DNA from: Ascaris suum
Taxonomy: Eukaryota > Nematoda > Chromadorea > Rhabditida > Ascarididae
Direction: 5' to 3'
NCBI GenBank assembly: GCA_013433145.1
Contig: CM024189.1
Location: forward strand, 5,390,501 to 5,454,500
DNA: 64,000 nt
Every line of letters begins with the position of its first letter. The stretch's first letter is position 1. Below the pieces are notes generated by a model. That model was not told where the DNA came from. It did not search any database and worked only from the letters and a program-made list of their open reading frames with translations. This document shows, in pieces, positions 28,149 to 54,214 of the stretch. Made by a program: the position numbers and the translations under genes.

Positions 28149-28154
28149 AATAAA
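28149..28154 (+). promoter_or_regulatory. Poly(A) signal of the MAM gene
   Basis: AATAAA about 190 nt after the stop codon at 27957-27959, followed by further AATAAA copies near 28170-28195. Confidence 0.6.
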
Positions 28155-28199
28155 GCAAGTGTTTGTGTAGAAATAAATAAAAGAATAAATAAATAAGAA

Positions 28200-31100
28200 G
28201 CACTGGTATTGCGTCGTCGTTGAATGCTTAAAACGGATTGTTCTGCGATATGGACATTTAAATTCAGTGCAGAATGACGTGCAGTTGTTGAATAAATAGG
28301 TGATCAATCAATAAGCAATGAGATACCTTTAAAAACTGTTTTACTACCACCAGTGTTCATGAGGTTAGGTCTTCAAAATTATTGCGAAAACACCGACGAC
28401 AAAAGAAAAGTTATTGTGGTGAGTTGACGATAGAAGCATTCGCTGTGAGTAATGCGTATTTTGAGGCAAATCAGCGTAAATGTGTGCTAGTTTGTTGCAT
28501 TTGTAATGGATAGGTGAGTGGAGTAGACCTGCCGAGCGATTGACAGGTGAGGAAGATTAGAAGGAATATGTAGAAGGGTCAGCAGGTAAACAGGATAACA
28601 CAAATAGTTCAACAAACAATAAGTACCTCAGATTCATTGATTTTTTAATTTGAAGTGGTCAGCACTTGCCTGGCTTCGACTCTTCCACACGTAACAATCA
28701 TTGTATTTCCCACCTTCAACTTTTAATGTTTCTTTCGCGAACATTCAATTCACTAAGAAACGGTAATATGCGCGAACTTTTTGAAGTTATTTGTTGAAAG
28801 GTCCAACTATTTGTGCCAAAGTCTTTAATCAGCATTTGATGCTGTCACATAGAGTTCATATTGAACGTCAGCACAAGAATTTGTGCTGAACTCTTTAGCA
28901 CCAGAATTTCTTCAACGCTTGCTTGTCTTTGCAGCAATAACAGTTCCAAAAATGTTTCATTCATTATCGGATTCCCTGCCTTTCTGGATAAGGCTTGATT
29001 TTATGTGGAAGTAATTTTTTGGATAAGGCCGAAAAAAAGTTGAAATTTTCCATGGTTTTTTCTGATTTTTTGAAAAACAGATTTCTGAAACAGAGAAAAG
29101 TTCTTGGCCCAGGAATATTATTTACATGATAGTACATTTTCCCAACCCAACTACCAGCAACTGAAGCAAAAGTTGCGTCCGATGACGGTATTAATACCGC
29201 TGTAGCTTTTTGCACAAATTCAAGTCTTTACCTGTTTCAGGTGTCATACAATAGGATTTGAAACGAATATATTTCATTCGAAGATTTTGGCGCATATATC
29301 ACAGACATTTAATGGTACAGGGAAGCAGAAAAAGTAACAAGAAATAGAACCGACAACACAAGTGCGAAGCAGTACAACAATAACATGTTGGCAAAAAAGT
29401 CCAACTTCTTAGCCATCGTAAAGGAAGCATCGAGATCGTTGGAGAATCTTATAGAGGCGAACTAACAGGATGCTCTTTATTTCTGTCACCCATAAATATT
29501 TTCATGCACTAAGTTATAATGGCCTATATGAAACCTTCCTTGGTACCCAATTATTTAATTTCATTGCTTCCTCAAGAAAATGTTTAGTTGAAACCTCCTG
29601 TGCTCATTGTCGATATGCAAATAAATTGTCGAGAAACTTCGATATCACTGTTTGGCAGAAACTTTCATAAGATTGTCTTCCTGAATAAAAACACTAGCTG
29701 CTCAAAACTGCACACTATATGAAATAAACAACAGTTTAAAAATTTGAGACGAGAACAAACATTCGAAGATCACAATCCCAAAATGAGTAGCGAGGTGCGC
29801 ATTAACAACTCGTAAGAGTCTTTGCTATTAAAATGAATGTGGTTTAAACTTTTGGAGGCAACAAATTAAATAAAAGGTTCGGTAGTTAGAAAAATGAAGC
29901 GGCATTTTTATGCGCTTTGAAGAAAAATCCAGTTTTGGGATAACATCGGGTGAATTTCACACAAAAACTGCTCAAAAACTTAAAAGAAAAAAGCAAATAA
30001 AATACCTTATAAAAACGCGATAACGCGAAGAAAATTTAGAGGCGACGCTGCCGCACCTTCCGAGTATAGACAGATATAGGTATAGATTCTCTACCTCAAT
30101 TGAAAGCTCCCCCCTTTTTCTCTACCTCGCTCCTGATCACAGTGGAATCCACCCTAACACCAATGTGATAACCACATAAAATAAAATCTTAAGACGCCTT
30201 TGCAGACAAAAGTTAAATGTAGCACTTGACGCACAACACAATCGTGCATATTTGACGGCTCTAAGAGATTTCTCCTGTGGGCAACCCTAGTCTAGGCACA
30301 CTCTGGCGCTGTTTCATGACCAAGCAGACTGAGAAACATGCTGACGCATGCACCGACAGATACACACAAAGTATTATCTCGGCATAAAGCGCGCGCAAAA
30401 GAAAGCCCCCAGAACAGAGAAAAGGCTTGCCAAAGAGGCCGACAAGATATGCGATTTGGCCGTTCCGTCCTTCAGACCGACTGGTTGCAAAAATCGTCAG
30501 GAGAACGCTCACATTACCGCTTGCATATCTTAAGCGAACCGACTTCATAAACAAATCTTCTACAAAATATTTGTTTTCCAGCTAGCCGACCAATCACGAA
30601 GCAGTCCTCGATACCAATTTTAAATGTTTTAAATAATGTCTTAAATGCTTTCGAAGATAATAGTTGAGCTGGAAAGTTATTCATTCAGCCGCTTCGAGTA
30701 CATCGGCCAAGTTTCTAGGCCTAAAACTTCATCGATTATACACAAGGGTAAGAAACCATTGCTTAATTGCACAACGAAGGCAATATTCGAGAAAGTTTGT
30801 TGCAAATAATTTTTTCAATTCTTTTCGGTAATTTCCACCATAAAATCTGGATAAATTCCGTAAGTCAGCGAATATAAAAATTCAGCAAAATCAATCCAAC
30901 CTTATTATATAGACAAATATCTAAAGAAACACTCTTCTTAGCATAATTCTTTAAAAGTTAGTAATGCGAAAAGAAAAATTCAATAAGAGGGAAAATCATG
31001 AAAAGGCCGAAAATAAATGGCATCATAACTACGAAGTGAAATATTTGGCAACGAAAACGGAAAAATTAACTTCATTTCTTCGATGAAATTCATTCGAGAA

Positions 31101-31882
31101 AAGTTTCCAATGATTTGCTTTTTTTTTCTAATGGAAACGAAAGTGAGATGGGTAAGATTGATGCTTCAAATGGCAAACGATCACTTCAGAAACAAGAAAA
31201 AAAAAGGAAAACGTGGCTGTGTATGCTTGATATTGTCCGTTTGCAACGATTTTTGCATCTTTCATCAACGTTACGCAGAATTACTAAATAACAGTGCGCA
31301 AGTGTGCCCTTAACATTATTTCGATGTAATTCCTCAATATAAATGGAGAATGAAATCGGCAATGCACTCTAGTCAATAGAAAATATTATTGTATTTGAAG
31401 AAATATTAATGCAAGTGAATTTTACTTCAAAAAAAAAAACACCATTTATATTTGGGAAATTATTCGTGAAACTTTACGAACTGCAGCAATTTTCTGCAAT
31501 AACGGAAGTTCCAAATATCTGCAAGACTGATTGCTCGCTGCTTAAGAATACGAGAAATTCCATCGTTCAAATAATCTAATTAACTGTTCCACATGTGTGA
31601 TCACTGGAGAAAAATGAAGATTTGCTGCAATATTATCCAATGCGAATAAATGAATCCATTTTGGAAAACCTAATTTCAAAAATCTACGAGTGCTCCATTA
31701 CTCATGCGAAATTAATTGCTGGAAGTATTTTTTTGATTAAATGAACGCCGTCTTTTTTTCAGAGAACCCTTCTCCTTCTCTTCCTTAAAGGCATCATCCA
31801 CTACATAGTAAAATTGCAAAAAAAAAAGGAGAACATAGCATTCAAACAACACAACCAGAAATAAAAGTAGCCAAAAGATGGG
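28200..31882. other. Intergenic between convergent MAM and nucleotidase genes
   Basis: AT-rich, no convincing exon. A GC-richer island at about 30330-30550 is open in several frames on both strands (for example plus-strand KKAPRTEKRLAKEADKICDL), without usable splice sites on either side, so no gene is called. Confidence 0.5.
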
Positions 31883-44418
<12,536 letters not shown>

Positions 44419-44869
44419 ACGTCCAGGTGTACTGGTGCCTATATTTTCAAGAAGGCTGTTTACTGGACCGATATGTTTTGGCGAAAAGTCTGCCCGTATG
44501 CCAGTGGAACAGTAACTCCTTTCCCTCCACCTTTCAGGAAGGTAAGGACACCTGCTCAATAGAACGTGGTAGACAAGAGAAAAGTGATATGACATATAGC
44601 AAAGGCGGAGCGCATCAGGATAGTTTTTCAACAATACACATATGAATGATGCCTTCAGTAAGGTTCGAATAAAAAAACTGAAACAAACGCCATCTAAACA
44701 CTGAAAACATGTCCAGATTTTTGTGATCGGATAGAAGAGAAGGAAAGCTGGGATGCTGATATTCGTGAAAGTTTTTTGTTCCATAAACTCTGGAACGTTT
44801 ATTTTCCAAACTGAAATACGGACAGAATTTATAAGAAAAGAAGCTGCAACGAAGGAGTTATGGTGATGA

Positions 44870-44875
44870 TTTATT
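44870..44875 (-). promoter_or_regulatory. Poly(A) signal of the gene ending at 44906
   Basis: AATAAA on the minus strand about 31 nt after the stop codon. Confidence 0.55.
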
Positions 44876-44905
44876 TGAGTAGAGAGAACAGCAGCTAATT
44901 TAGTA

Positions 44906-45057
44906 TCAATAAGGAGGTAGGTTAAGAATGATAGCGTTTTGCATATCTATGTTTCGGTCCTTTGCCACTGACATGAATGTGTCGGCAAGGCGTGGACCAT
45001 CATTCAGTAGTAGCAAAGTGATATGCAGACGGTATTCCTCAAAAGACGCTTCCTTTC
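44906..45057 (-). CDS. Last exon of an unidentified gene
   Basis: After a clean acceptor (CATTTTAG at 45058-45065) the minus strand reads KEASFEEYRLHITLLLLNDG followed by PRLADTFMSVAKDRNIDMQN and AIILNLPPY, then TGA. The amphipathic helical pattern and the poly(A) signal nearby support a real terminal exon. The preceding exon must end in phase 1; it was not found, and the gene at 47.2-47.9 kb has its own stop, so it is probably a different gene. I do not recognise the family. The stop lies about 490 nt upstream of the nucleotidase start on the same strand. Confidence 0.55.
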
Positions 45058-47176
45058 CTAAAATGCTCGCATAAGCGCTATCACCTTAACACGGCTTCTT
45101 TGCGAGTGAAAGTAACTAACTATTAACAGATCATTGTAAACAATCAATCTAAGGCAAATAGTAGACGATACGTTCTGAACAGAGACAAAGAAGATTCAAA
45201 CAAAAATCCCGTCCATGTCATTAAACGATCTGAGCAGCCCAACGTGTTTTTGATTTAAAACGACTTTTTCACTCACCCATTCCCACCTCACCCCCTCCCA
45301 CCGAAAAAAAAAAGCCGAGAAATTGAAATTGCGTCACCAAGCACCAGAGGCAAAGCAATTTAAATTCGAACGTCGACGTGCCAGTAAACCGGGATACCGC
45401 GAAGAAAATAGCCTTCAAAGGCGTTTCGATTGATAATTTTGGCGCTTCGCTCTGTGGGCATAAAAAGTACTATTATGCCAGCACAGAACGATATTCTTAT
45501 TGCTTAAAAACATTAAAGCCAAAGTGAGATGGGCATTACGAAGCGTGACCAACATCAACAGTGTTCTATTCAAAAACCCTCTCACAATTTATTATGGCCT
45601 AAAAGAGTTTTCGAAAGTACGCATATGCCAATCCACATTTGCATATGCGATTGCAACATTTGAAAACTTAAAAGAATCCCAAAATCTCGAGGCATAAAAA
45701 ACACATCACCGCATACTTGATATACTTAGCGATGCCACTATCAAGTAAGAATATCGATGAAATCGATCGTAAGAGTAAGAGATGAAGATTGACATTTATA
45801 GTCAGTAGATAGGCGTTATCAATTGTTGTGTATTGATGAAACTCTTTAATGAGTAATACTTCATACATGAAAATGTTGAACGATGAAAGCATTGAATAGA
45901 GATTTAAAAAAAAACAAATCGCTGGAGGTGTTCTGCAACTTTATTGCTATTCATCACAAATAAAAGCACTACGAGTTGCGAATGAATGAATGCATTTGCC
46001 TTCGCGTATTTTTTCTTCCCATTTGAAAATCATTCTGTTGATTCAATCGCTTCCCTCCACTCCTCGACCCCCTCCTCTCTCCTCCTCCCCACTATATAAC
46101 CCCTCGTTTTATAATGCTCACCCCTTATTTTAGGAGAAATTCATAATAGGCAATTGAAATTCATAATATGCAAATATGCAGTCGCGAACGTAAAAGTGTC
46201 AGAAAGAAATTTTTTTCCAGAAGCTACGAAGATAATTAAAACCGAATTTTTTTATCTCATACTATTTTGGAAAAAAAGCGTTGATGCTTTGCACATCCCA
46301 TATGAGACTACCATTTACGAAAAACACCTGAATGATTCTCAAATAGCAACACAATTCTCACCCACATTATAATCTGAAAATAAAATCAGCAGATTATAAG
46401 TAGACAGATATCTGTTGTGTTATTCACACATCAAAAAAGTGAACGTACAAAAATTGCAAAATGGGTCACCCATTAATGGGGCACGTCAGCTGCTGTTAAA
46501 GGAGCTTCTGTTGATTACTAAAGTGATTTTAAGTGAAATAATTGAGACAAAGTTACTTTCTATGCAGCATTACTAGCGACAACGAATGCATCACCGAAAT
46601 GCGCTCGCATCGCTGGGCATTTGAGCCAACATTTTATGCCTCAGCGAGTAGTTTCTACCAAAATCGACAACGCCTTAAACCGTGCACATCAGCATGTACC
46701 TGCCAATGTTGAATATGTTCACAATTATCCTACCGCAAAAATAATAACGGAAGGAAGTTTAGAAACCATTTTAAGCAGGAGATTTCCAAATTTTTGAAAA
46801 ACTTATTGACTTTTCAAGAAAAACGTCCGAACTGTTAAGGTGGGCGGTTTTCTTTCCTGAAAAACTCAATTTCTCAAGCATCCCATTGAAAGGTGTAAAA
46901 TTATTGGTATTTTAACACTTAAAGACGACAGGTCCCCCACTTCTCTTCTGCTAGGGCAGTGTTTCACGATATCCAGTGCGATGACCAATAAAATGGCTTT
47001 AAATTAGCAATCGACGACAGAGATTAATTTTTAGAAGACAATATACCATCCAGTCGACCACTTCTTTTTTCCTTCCCGTTTTTCATAATTCTTGCAGATG
47101 CTTCATAGAACCACAACAAGCGATGCTAACACCCAAAACATCGTTTATCTGCCAAGCTACACAAGCGATGCTAACT
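45058..47176. other. Probable introns of the gene ending at 44906
   Basis: No exon could be placed with confidence. A plus-strand stretch at 46575-46795 after TCTATGCAG is open for about 75 codons (including STKIDNALNRAHQHVPANVE), and a minus-strand stretch near 45230 reads KHVGLLRSFNDMDG; neither has a matching partner. Confidence 0.4.
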
Positions 47177-47906
47177 TCAGTAGAGATGCTCAGCAAAATC
47201 AGAGGCCACTTTTACAGGAGAATCTGCAGCAGCCAACCCTCTCCTCTTTGGAATAAAGTACTTCCCCGGTTTCTTTTTCACACTGTAACTTTTTCGTCGG
47301 CATGTCACCAAGCCAGTGTTTCCATTCCATGACTCCGATGGGAACGGTTACCGACCATTCTGTTGTGGATCCCATATATATACCAGTCGTAGTGAGGTTC
47401 GCTTAACTCTCCGCTTCCTCCGACCCAACCTGCTGGCCCATCCGGAAGTATCCTCAACTTTTAGTGAAGTCATTTTTCGACATGTTCCTTTCCGAACCGA
47501 TAAAGTGACAAGGATTGGTAAGCACGAATTTACCTGTGCGGATTGTTTTGAGGTCAAAGATTTCACTTGTCGGCTTCCATGAAAAGCACTTTCGATCGAC
47601 GATGCTGCGGAGTGCATTTAAAGACTCACTTTTTAAGGACCAAATGAAAGAGTCAATTAACCTCTGTTGTTTAAATTATTTACAGACGTCGCTCAAATTC
47701 ACGTTATTTATGCCTTTCTGTGAAAGTTACTATGTCACTTAAAACATTTCTTTAGTAATAATTTGATGGATCGTTCACACCGATTATGACACAACGCACT
47801 CTGTGACTCTATCGTTTCTAAATCCCACAACAATTATTCCATTATCTAAACTATCTTTTAATAGAACGTCGCGAAAAGTGTTGTCAGCTTCCACCTCGAC
47901 CCTTTC
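47177..47906 (-). CDS. Unidentified protein, C-terminal exons (5' end not found)
   Basis: Five exons join in phase: 47852-47906, 47534-47604, 47384-47457, 47177-47282, with a further exon needed upstream of 47906. Readings: RVEVEADNTFRDVLLKD, SSIESAFHGSRQVKSLTSKQ, RILPDGPAGWVGGSGELSEP followed by HYD, then VKKKPGKYFIPKRRGLAAAD and SPVKVASDFAEHLY, stop TGA at 47177-47179. The stretch is richer in GC than its surroundings. Acceptors at 47906 (CTACAG) and 47604 (CCGCAG) are good; the donor at 47852 (GTTTAG) and the acceptor at 47457 are weak. Plus-strand frames over 47123-47742 are treated as shadows, although one (47100-47258, with SDANTQNIVYLPSYTSDANF) also looks protein-like. Family not recognised. 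(Four exons are listed; the fifth is the missing upstream one.). Confidence 0.45.
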
Positions 47907-48565
47907 CTGTAGCAAGAATCAAACTTCGACGGCGTAGATGACATTCCCACCGAACCATGTTTGCACTACGCCGAGTGATGTGGTACTGCGATCGATAATT
48001 AACGTAAAACTACAGACTTATACGTTGAAAAATGCAGGCATAAGAAATAAACATAACGGAAATATCATTAATAACAACTTATCAGGAGATTTCAATGACT
48101 TTAAAAATATTCGAAAAAGCTTCTAGCGAGATGAAGTATCGTGGCGCAGCCTCATTTCCTTTTCCCTGTTGACCAGAATATCATTGACCAGAATACTGAT
48201 ATTTGTTTGGTTCTTTTTGCGCTCTATGGGAAAGTACCGTTCTAAATTTAGTTATTTGCAAAACTGTAATAATAAAGAAACTGAACGTTATACATTTACC
48301 ATCCACTCCTATGAAATTGTAAACGAACAAAGTTGGCAAAGAGTCAATTCAAACAAACACGATGTTTAACGTGTGCAGTATCAATGGTCCGCAATTTGAA
48401 ATTATCACACGGATACATACACTCATATGCACACATGCATACAAACGCACACATGTATACAGGTGCAAACGCAAAAAACTACAACTGCAAAACGCGCTTC
48501 GTTTTTTCCACTGCACCTACTTGAAGTATTCTCAGATGCAGAATGCAGAAGGAGCCCTCATTGCG

Positions 48566-48611
48566 GAAGGTGGGAGGGGGGGGGAGGGATGGGGGAGGTG
48601 GGGGAGGGCGG
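48566..48611 (+). repeat. G-rich tract with G-quadruplex potential
   Basis: At least five runs of three or more G within 46 bp on the plus strand (GGGAGG, then runs of nine and five G and others). Confidence 0.8.
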
Positions 48612-49768
48612 CAGAGAATTTATTTTTCAAAAATTTTTGCAGTTTTGGTTGCAGAGGTGGTTAATTGCAAAAAAAAAAAAAACGAATTTTTTGCGAAGCA
48701 TCCGTGATGCAATCTGTAGATGCATAAATACCGTTAGCAATTATGCATCCGCTTGTTGCGCTACGTTCAGCTATGAAAAAAAAAGCATATTGCGCGTTCG
48801 CCGCCAATAACGCCTCCCGTTTAACCACCGTAAACAACAACCGCTACTCTTTTTGTTGATCGACTTTTTACAAGTACAGTTATGTGGTGTCATTTTTGAG
48901 CACTTTTTCGCGTTTAGAATTTATCGTTTAAAGATCAGCTGCGAAAAAAAAAATGTAAGAATGTGGTTCATTTATTGTCCAGAGAACCGTGACTTCAAAT
49001 GTAACATTGAATGCTAGACCAAAATCCAATCGAAAAAAAATGAAGCAATTGAAAGCGAAACGCAATTGGAAAAAAGATGCGCATACGAAAAACTAAAATT
49101 GAATTTTTCATCGTACGAATGTGGAGAAAAAATAAAGGAAAATAGCTTATTCATAAACGTCCGATTCTTGATGTGCTCATGCAACACTATTACAATGTTC
49201 ACTTCGAAACTTCCATAACTAGTAATAGGGAAGTAACATTCGTGTAAAAGTGAGTACAACTTCAACAAAGCAACGAAGATGAGGTCCACACCGAAGAATA
49301 AAACTCTGCAAAACCTTATCCTATGGAGCGGATAAAAACAACACCTACGTTCAACGTCTTCTCTAGCGTTGCACAATTACTTAGTTGCGTATACAGAAAG
49401 TGGAAGAATGCAACGGATATTTTCTGGGAATTTTTTATCTATCAGACAATCATAATCAGTCAATTTTCCTCTCATATGGTCCCATCATTACCATTGAGCC
49501 TACTCTCCCCCTATACCCCCAGCCTCGCATACATTATTGCACTTAGCATTTTACAATTAAAGCACTGCAGGGTAGATGGGAGATAGATACCGCTTCATCT
49601 GCATCAACAAAAATACTGGCCAATTGGCCCAGAACGTCTTAAAAGCGACTGCAATACGCAAGTTGTGGCCATTGAAGAACGAATGAAGCATTTAACGAAC
49701 GCGGTGAAACTAGCTAGCATAGGCGCAAAGCTGTGATGCTCAATAAACGTTAGTGCAAGGGGTGGCGT

Positions 49769-49801
49769 GCGCACACACGCACACACGCACACACGGGCAC
49801 A
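49769..49801 (+). repeat. CACACACG short tandem repeat
   Basis: Three to four near-perfect copies of an 8-bp GC/CA unit. Confidence 0.8.
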
Positions 49802-52409
49802 CCAAACTCAACGATGCATCCCCGAAATCGTATCATCGTCGCATGTTGCCGTTTATTACTGAAAGTGCAGAGTGTTTTTACACCTTCTTCGAAGTACTCG
49901 AGTGACACAAAAAAAATCAACACCCAACGGGGAATTGAACTTGACGTCTACATATCAATCTCAAATCGCTCTAAGACTAGGAGCGGATTCCGCACGTCTC
50001 ACCATCGAAGTGCTCCTCCGGAAAGATCGAGCTCAGCTTTGCCATTTCTGAATCGCGTCACTATTAGATTGCAGAAGTGCATCGTATGAAGTACTATTGA
50101 TTACCACAAGGTTGCTTATGCCGTCTGTAGAGATAAAATCAAAAATTCCATCATATTTGAAGGAGATTCACAACCAGACATTTCAGAAGTCATACCTTTA
50201 ATAGTTTAATCGACGATACCTTTAATAATAGTTTGCAGTGAAGGTGGCCGTCGAAAGAATTTCTCGGCGGCATCGATAAGGAAGGGAGAATGAACGCATT
50301 CGTCGAATTTGCAATAATTTAAGTCCCAGAGCACCACTCGCAATAATCAAAGATCTAAGGCACATGATCAAACAATATTGATAAAAGACCACTGTTCAGA
50401 GTAACCGTTGTTTGCGACATCGTCACATGACGTAGAAACATGTGAAAGGTGATGCACTATGGTGGTGGGTTTCCCTTATGCGGTGAGATACTCCCCCTCG
50501 CGCTTGTGTTACCTTTCTCCCTTCAAAAATTCTTGCCAATGGTGAGCAGGGCTCAATGTCTCACATCGTGACTGCGCCTCCGTTTTCGTCTAAGCAACAT
50601 GAATCTATTATTTAATCGGGTACTAAATGGCATGAAAATTATCTATTTCTAGAACCGATGAAAAAGTTCCCAGCATACGTCTATACAGCACACATTTTTA
50701 CTTAGCAGTTTATTTTTTTTCTATTGGCTAGCATAAGTCTTTCCTGCCAGCAAAGCCGCATTATCGATAAGATTTAACTATCTGTTCCGTTGATAATACT
50801 TCTTTTCATCTGGTAGTGGTTTCTCTTGCGGAAATGATTTTTCTAGACATTGATTTCTACACAGCTTTGTCATTTTCACTTTGCAAATGTCCCTTCATTG
50901 CAATTCATCCATCCCCCTATCGTAATTGGTGGAGACATTAAAACCAGAGTTTATCGGTGTACTATAGAAGAACTTTTTCACTTTTATATATTTTCGTTTT
51001 GAAACTCGCAATATCTTTCGCTATTATCTTCGGCGCTCTTTTAAATTTTCAATTGCCGCATTTCGCCTTCCATTCCCGTCATCACCTTTTAATGATAGCC
51101 GCGATTAAATAGGCTGATCCTTAGTTCATCAACAGTCGATTTCGTCATCTGTCGTCATCACAGTCGTAATCCTGTTCTGAAAGCAGTCACTGAGTAGCTT
51201 CTGCTACTATAAAATAACGATCACTTCATTAACTCATTAGAGTTTCGGTATATAAACACGCGAAGATGGCAGTAACCATGACGTGCTAGGACGAAGAGGA
51301 TTTAAATATAGGTCGAAGATAAAAGTGGAAGAAACTGCATACTTATGAATGAAGCGATTTCATTACGAAAGCCCTGCTTGTTAATAAGTTGATAGGCTTC
51401 ACCTTCGTTGTACCACATCAGATATGAGAGGAAAGGAACTATGGAGCAAAATGAATTGCTAGAGCATTTCATCAACAAAACTTCTAATATAGCTTCTCAT
51501 TGATGAAAAATTACATAGAAACATGGGGAACATTTCTGTAGTACTTTGGAAGGAGATTTCGAATTCCATTTCCCAGAAAATTGGGACAAAAACTACTTTA
51601 AAAAGAAGTTCACTCTCATATGAAAACCAGAAAATTAATTCAACTTTCGAGAACAAACGTATTAGGTGTGAGCGATTGATTTTGTACATTCAACTTCTAC
51701 GTCAGATTTAGCCTGATCGGCTCGTTCGGCGTCACTCCATTTGCCTAATTGAACGGATAAGCAAACGAAGAGGACGTAAGGACGACGAACGTTTGTTGTA
51801 CTCGCTAGCATTTCGTTGATGAATCGGAAATTTCATTAATTTTTGTGCAGTAATTCTCTTCTCCACTTTTTTCAAATTTCTGAGGCCGTGAACGTTTTGC
51901 GGAAAGTTTTCGGCCCTCCTTTTCAATCTAGCTACTTATTCAGTTTGTAATGTCACATATTGAAAGGTTAAATTGCCCGAGTAGAGGGGAAATGAGCGAA
52001 TAAAAGAATAATTGCGAATCGATCTTATCGCTCTCTTTTGAAAATTTTCCATAGCCAATTGTAAATAGTGACTACATTTCTCTTAATAAACAAGCTTTTT
52101 CTCCAGCGCAATGAGATATTTTCCTCCGATTTGTTCTTTCAAATGAGCATCACGTTAACAAGGACGATTAGAGTTAAACTGAATCGAACACATTTCTCAT
52201 ATTAGGAGGTTTGCGTTATGTATGTTGCACATTCAATATGGGTGGGCACATACGTTACGCCAAAGAGAACTTTTTTCGACAAATTCCGCATGCAGTGTGA
52301 TCTTTGAAAATATTTGCTACGCGGATTTCATTGTTTAAAACTGTGATCGCACTTGTTCGATAGCTACTGGATGCCCTTCTACGTTACTCAATAAGCATGA
52401 AAGTCAAGC

Positions 52410-52535
52410 GATAAGGTAAAGACGATTGACTCCCCACTATTTATCAATGTTCGTCGCTTTCTTGAGTATTTATCATTGTGAAAAAATATCTTATCAGCTA
52501 CAGAAATGCTTTATCAGTTTAAAGGCTATTTATCA
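52410..52535. promoter_or_regulatory. Cluster of GATA-factor sites
   Basis: Five copies of TTATCA (reverse complement TGATAA) at 52441, 52470, 52491, 52511 and 52530, plus a GATAAG at 52410, within 126 bp. TGATAA is the core site of the intestinal GATA factors of nematodes (ELT-2/ELT-7 in C. elegans). Five copies in 95 bp is far above background. It lies about 1.7 kb upstream of the CDF gene on the plus strand, so a gut enhancer for that gene is a reasonable inference. Confidence 0.55.
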
Positions 52536-52539
52536 CTAA

Positions 52540-54214
52540 CTGCAATCGGAAGAAGTGTGGAGGAGAGACGGAAAACAGTCGAGTCGGTGTTACAAAAATA
52601 TAGCATCAATAATTCGCTCATTTTATTCAACCAATATCTACTTCATTCCTCTTAATCACCCTAAAGGTACTCTTGAATCAATTCGATATGCACGAACTGC
52701 ATACCTTTATGCATAACGATTTAAAAAAACCCTTAGATTTTGTGGTAAAAACTCACTATATTTTATTGCATCGTACTTTGCATATGCAATTTTTGCGATG
52801 AAGAAATAAAACAGCAAGACATCAAGAATCAAAGACCATATCAAACGATTATTATCGTCACCACTATGTATTCCCCTTATCTATTAGCAACAACATCAAC
52901 ATCCATTGGGTGAAACCTATTCTAGCAGACTATCTTCCACAATATTATGCATTTGTTTTTCTTTTTTTTTTTGCAAATTTTCAGCACTAATGCGGCTAAA
53001 GTATGCTCCCAAACATGTTTCTGTGTGTATGTGTTTATCTCTCTAAAGTCTGTGTTTTTATTGAAATAAAAGTTTCACTTTTGCTCGTCTGACTGTGAAC
53101 GGAATATGGATATTTAAATTAAGTGGAAATTTTTGCCGACAGCCATTTGACTTGATTCTCGCGTTTGTTTTTATTTTCTTGGAACTTTTTCGATTATTTA
53201 TAATGACTTTATTGTAGCACTTGTATCTTTGCATATCTGTTCTCGTGTCTATGGATGATGTGTTCATATTTGTATAAAGCGTACAACTGCTAGTGTTTCA
53301 CGTGTAGAGAACAACCTATGGTGATACTCTTCTAGATGAATGGCATCGAGTTCAAAATGAATCCCGATCTTCATGTTATTAAAATTTGCATAATTCATAT
53401 AGATGGTCATCTACTTGATCCCTCATGTGTCCACTCAAGCACTCTGAGCGACCAGATCGTAGCTAGAAAAAAACCGCATTATTATGCATTTTTGACAGTG
53501 GCATATTTAGGATTTTCTTATACGCGCTCCCTTTTGAAGTTTAGTAGCTGAAGGAAATACAGCATGATGAGCATTTTTGTATTTTTGCCGATACGCTTAA
53601 TTATGATGGTCTTTCACTAATGTGAAGAGGCAACACCATCCCACATTTTGAAACGAAAACTGCAAAGGTGTGAAAATTTTCATAAAAGAAAATTTAGACA
53701 CAGCGACGGCTCATTCTATATACCCGCCCTAGTTCGCATCTGGCTTACAGCTAGAGCTGATTCACCACTGGCGAAATGCCTCATGTCAAATATTTGAGTT
53801 GCAGTTCACCTTGTTTGTTAAACATATAATTAACGTACTCTTTCATTTGATGGCGTTAACTGCAATTCAAACTTTCATCGTCTTCTCATCGTTACACTCG
53901 TGCAAAGTTTTAAGGAATGAGTCCAGGCTAACGCTCTTCCGATGTTTAGCTGGTCGCAGTTTCGCTAATCGAAACGCAGTCACCATAGAATGGAAAAACC
54001 GAGCAACTGAGATGGAGACACCATACAGGTGCTGGGAAGGACGCATGTTATATTCCGTGTGAGGGGTGAGTCGACGGCGTTTCCTGAATGGCCGCATCAG
54101 CGCACCGGCAATGAGTGGCCAAACTTCTGTCGTTTCTTATCAACACGCAAAAGTGCTGCCGAGGTGTGCGCTTGCGGCCATCAATTTCCGAATTAGAGCA
54201 GTCGAGACATCACA
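52540..54214. other. Upstream region of the CDF gene; no exon seen
   Basis: AT-rich up to about 53.7 kb, then GC-richer from 53.8 kb. Open frames at 53799-54062 have no splice-site support. Confidence 0.5.

Larger units (their letters stand above)
47910..52400. other. No convincing gene
   Basis: AT-rich with low-complexity tracts. Weak candidates without partners: plus-strand 49578-49690 (GDRYRFICINKNTGQLAQNV) and minus-strand 51732-51926 (basic, with RNLKKVEKRITAQKLMKFPI). The latter could be an exon of a gene whose other exons I cannot see. Confidence 0.45.

Noticed and set aside
30261..30554. Open frames on both strands in a GC-rich island
   Set aside because: No splice sites or family features; several frames are open simply because the stretch has few A/T-rich stop codons.
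47316..47742. Plus-strand frames of 75-88 codons
   Set aside because: Antisense to the minus-strand exon chain, which has consistent phases and a stop; no plus-strand donors fit.
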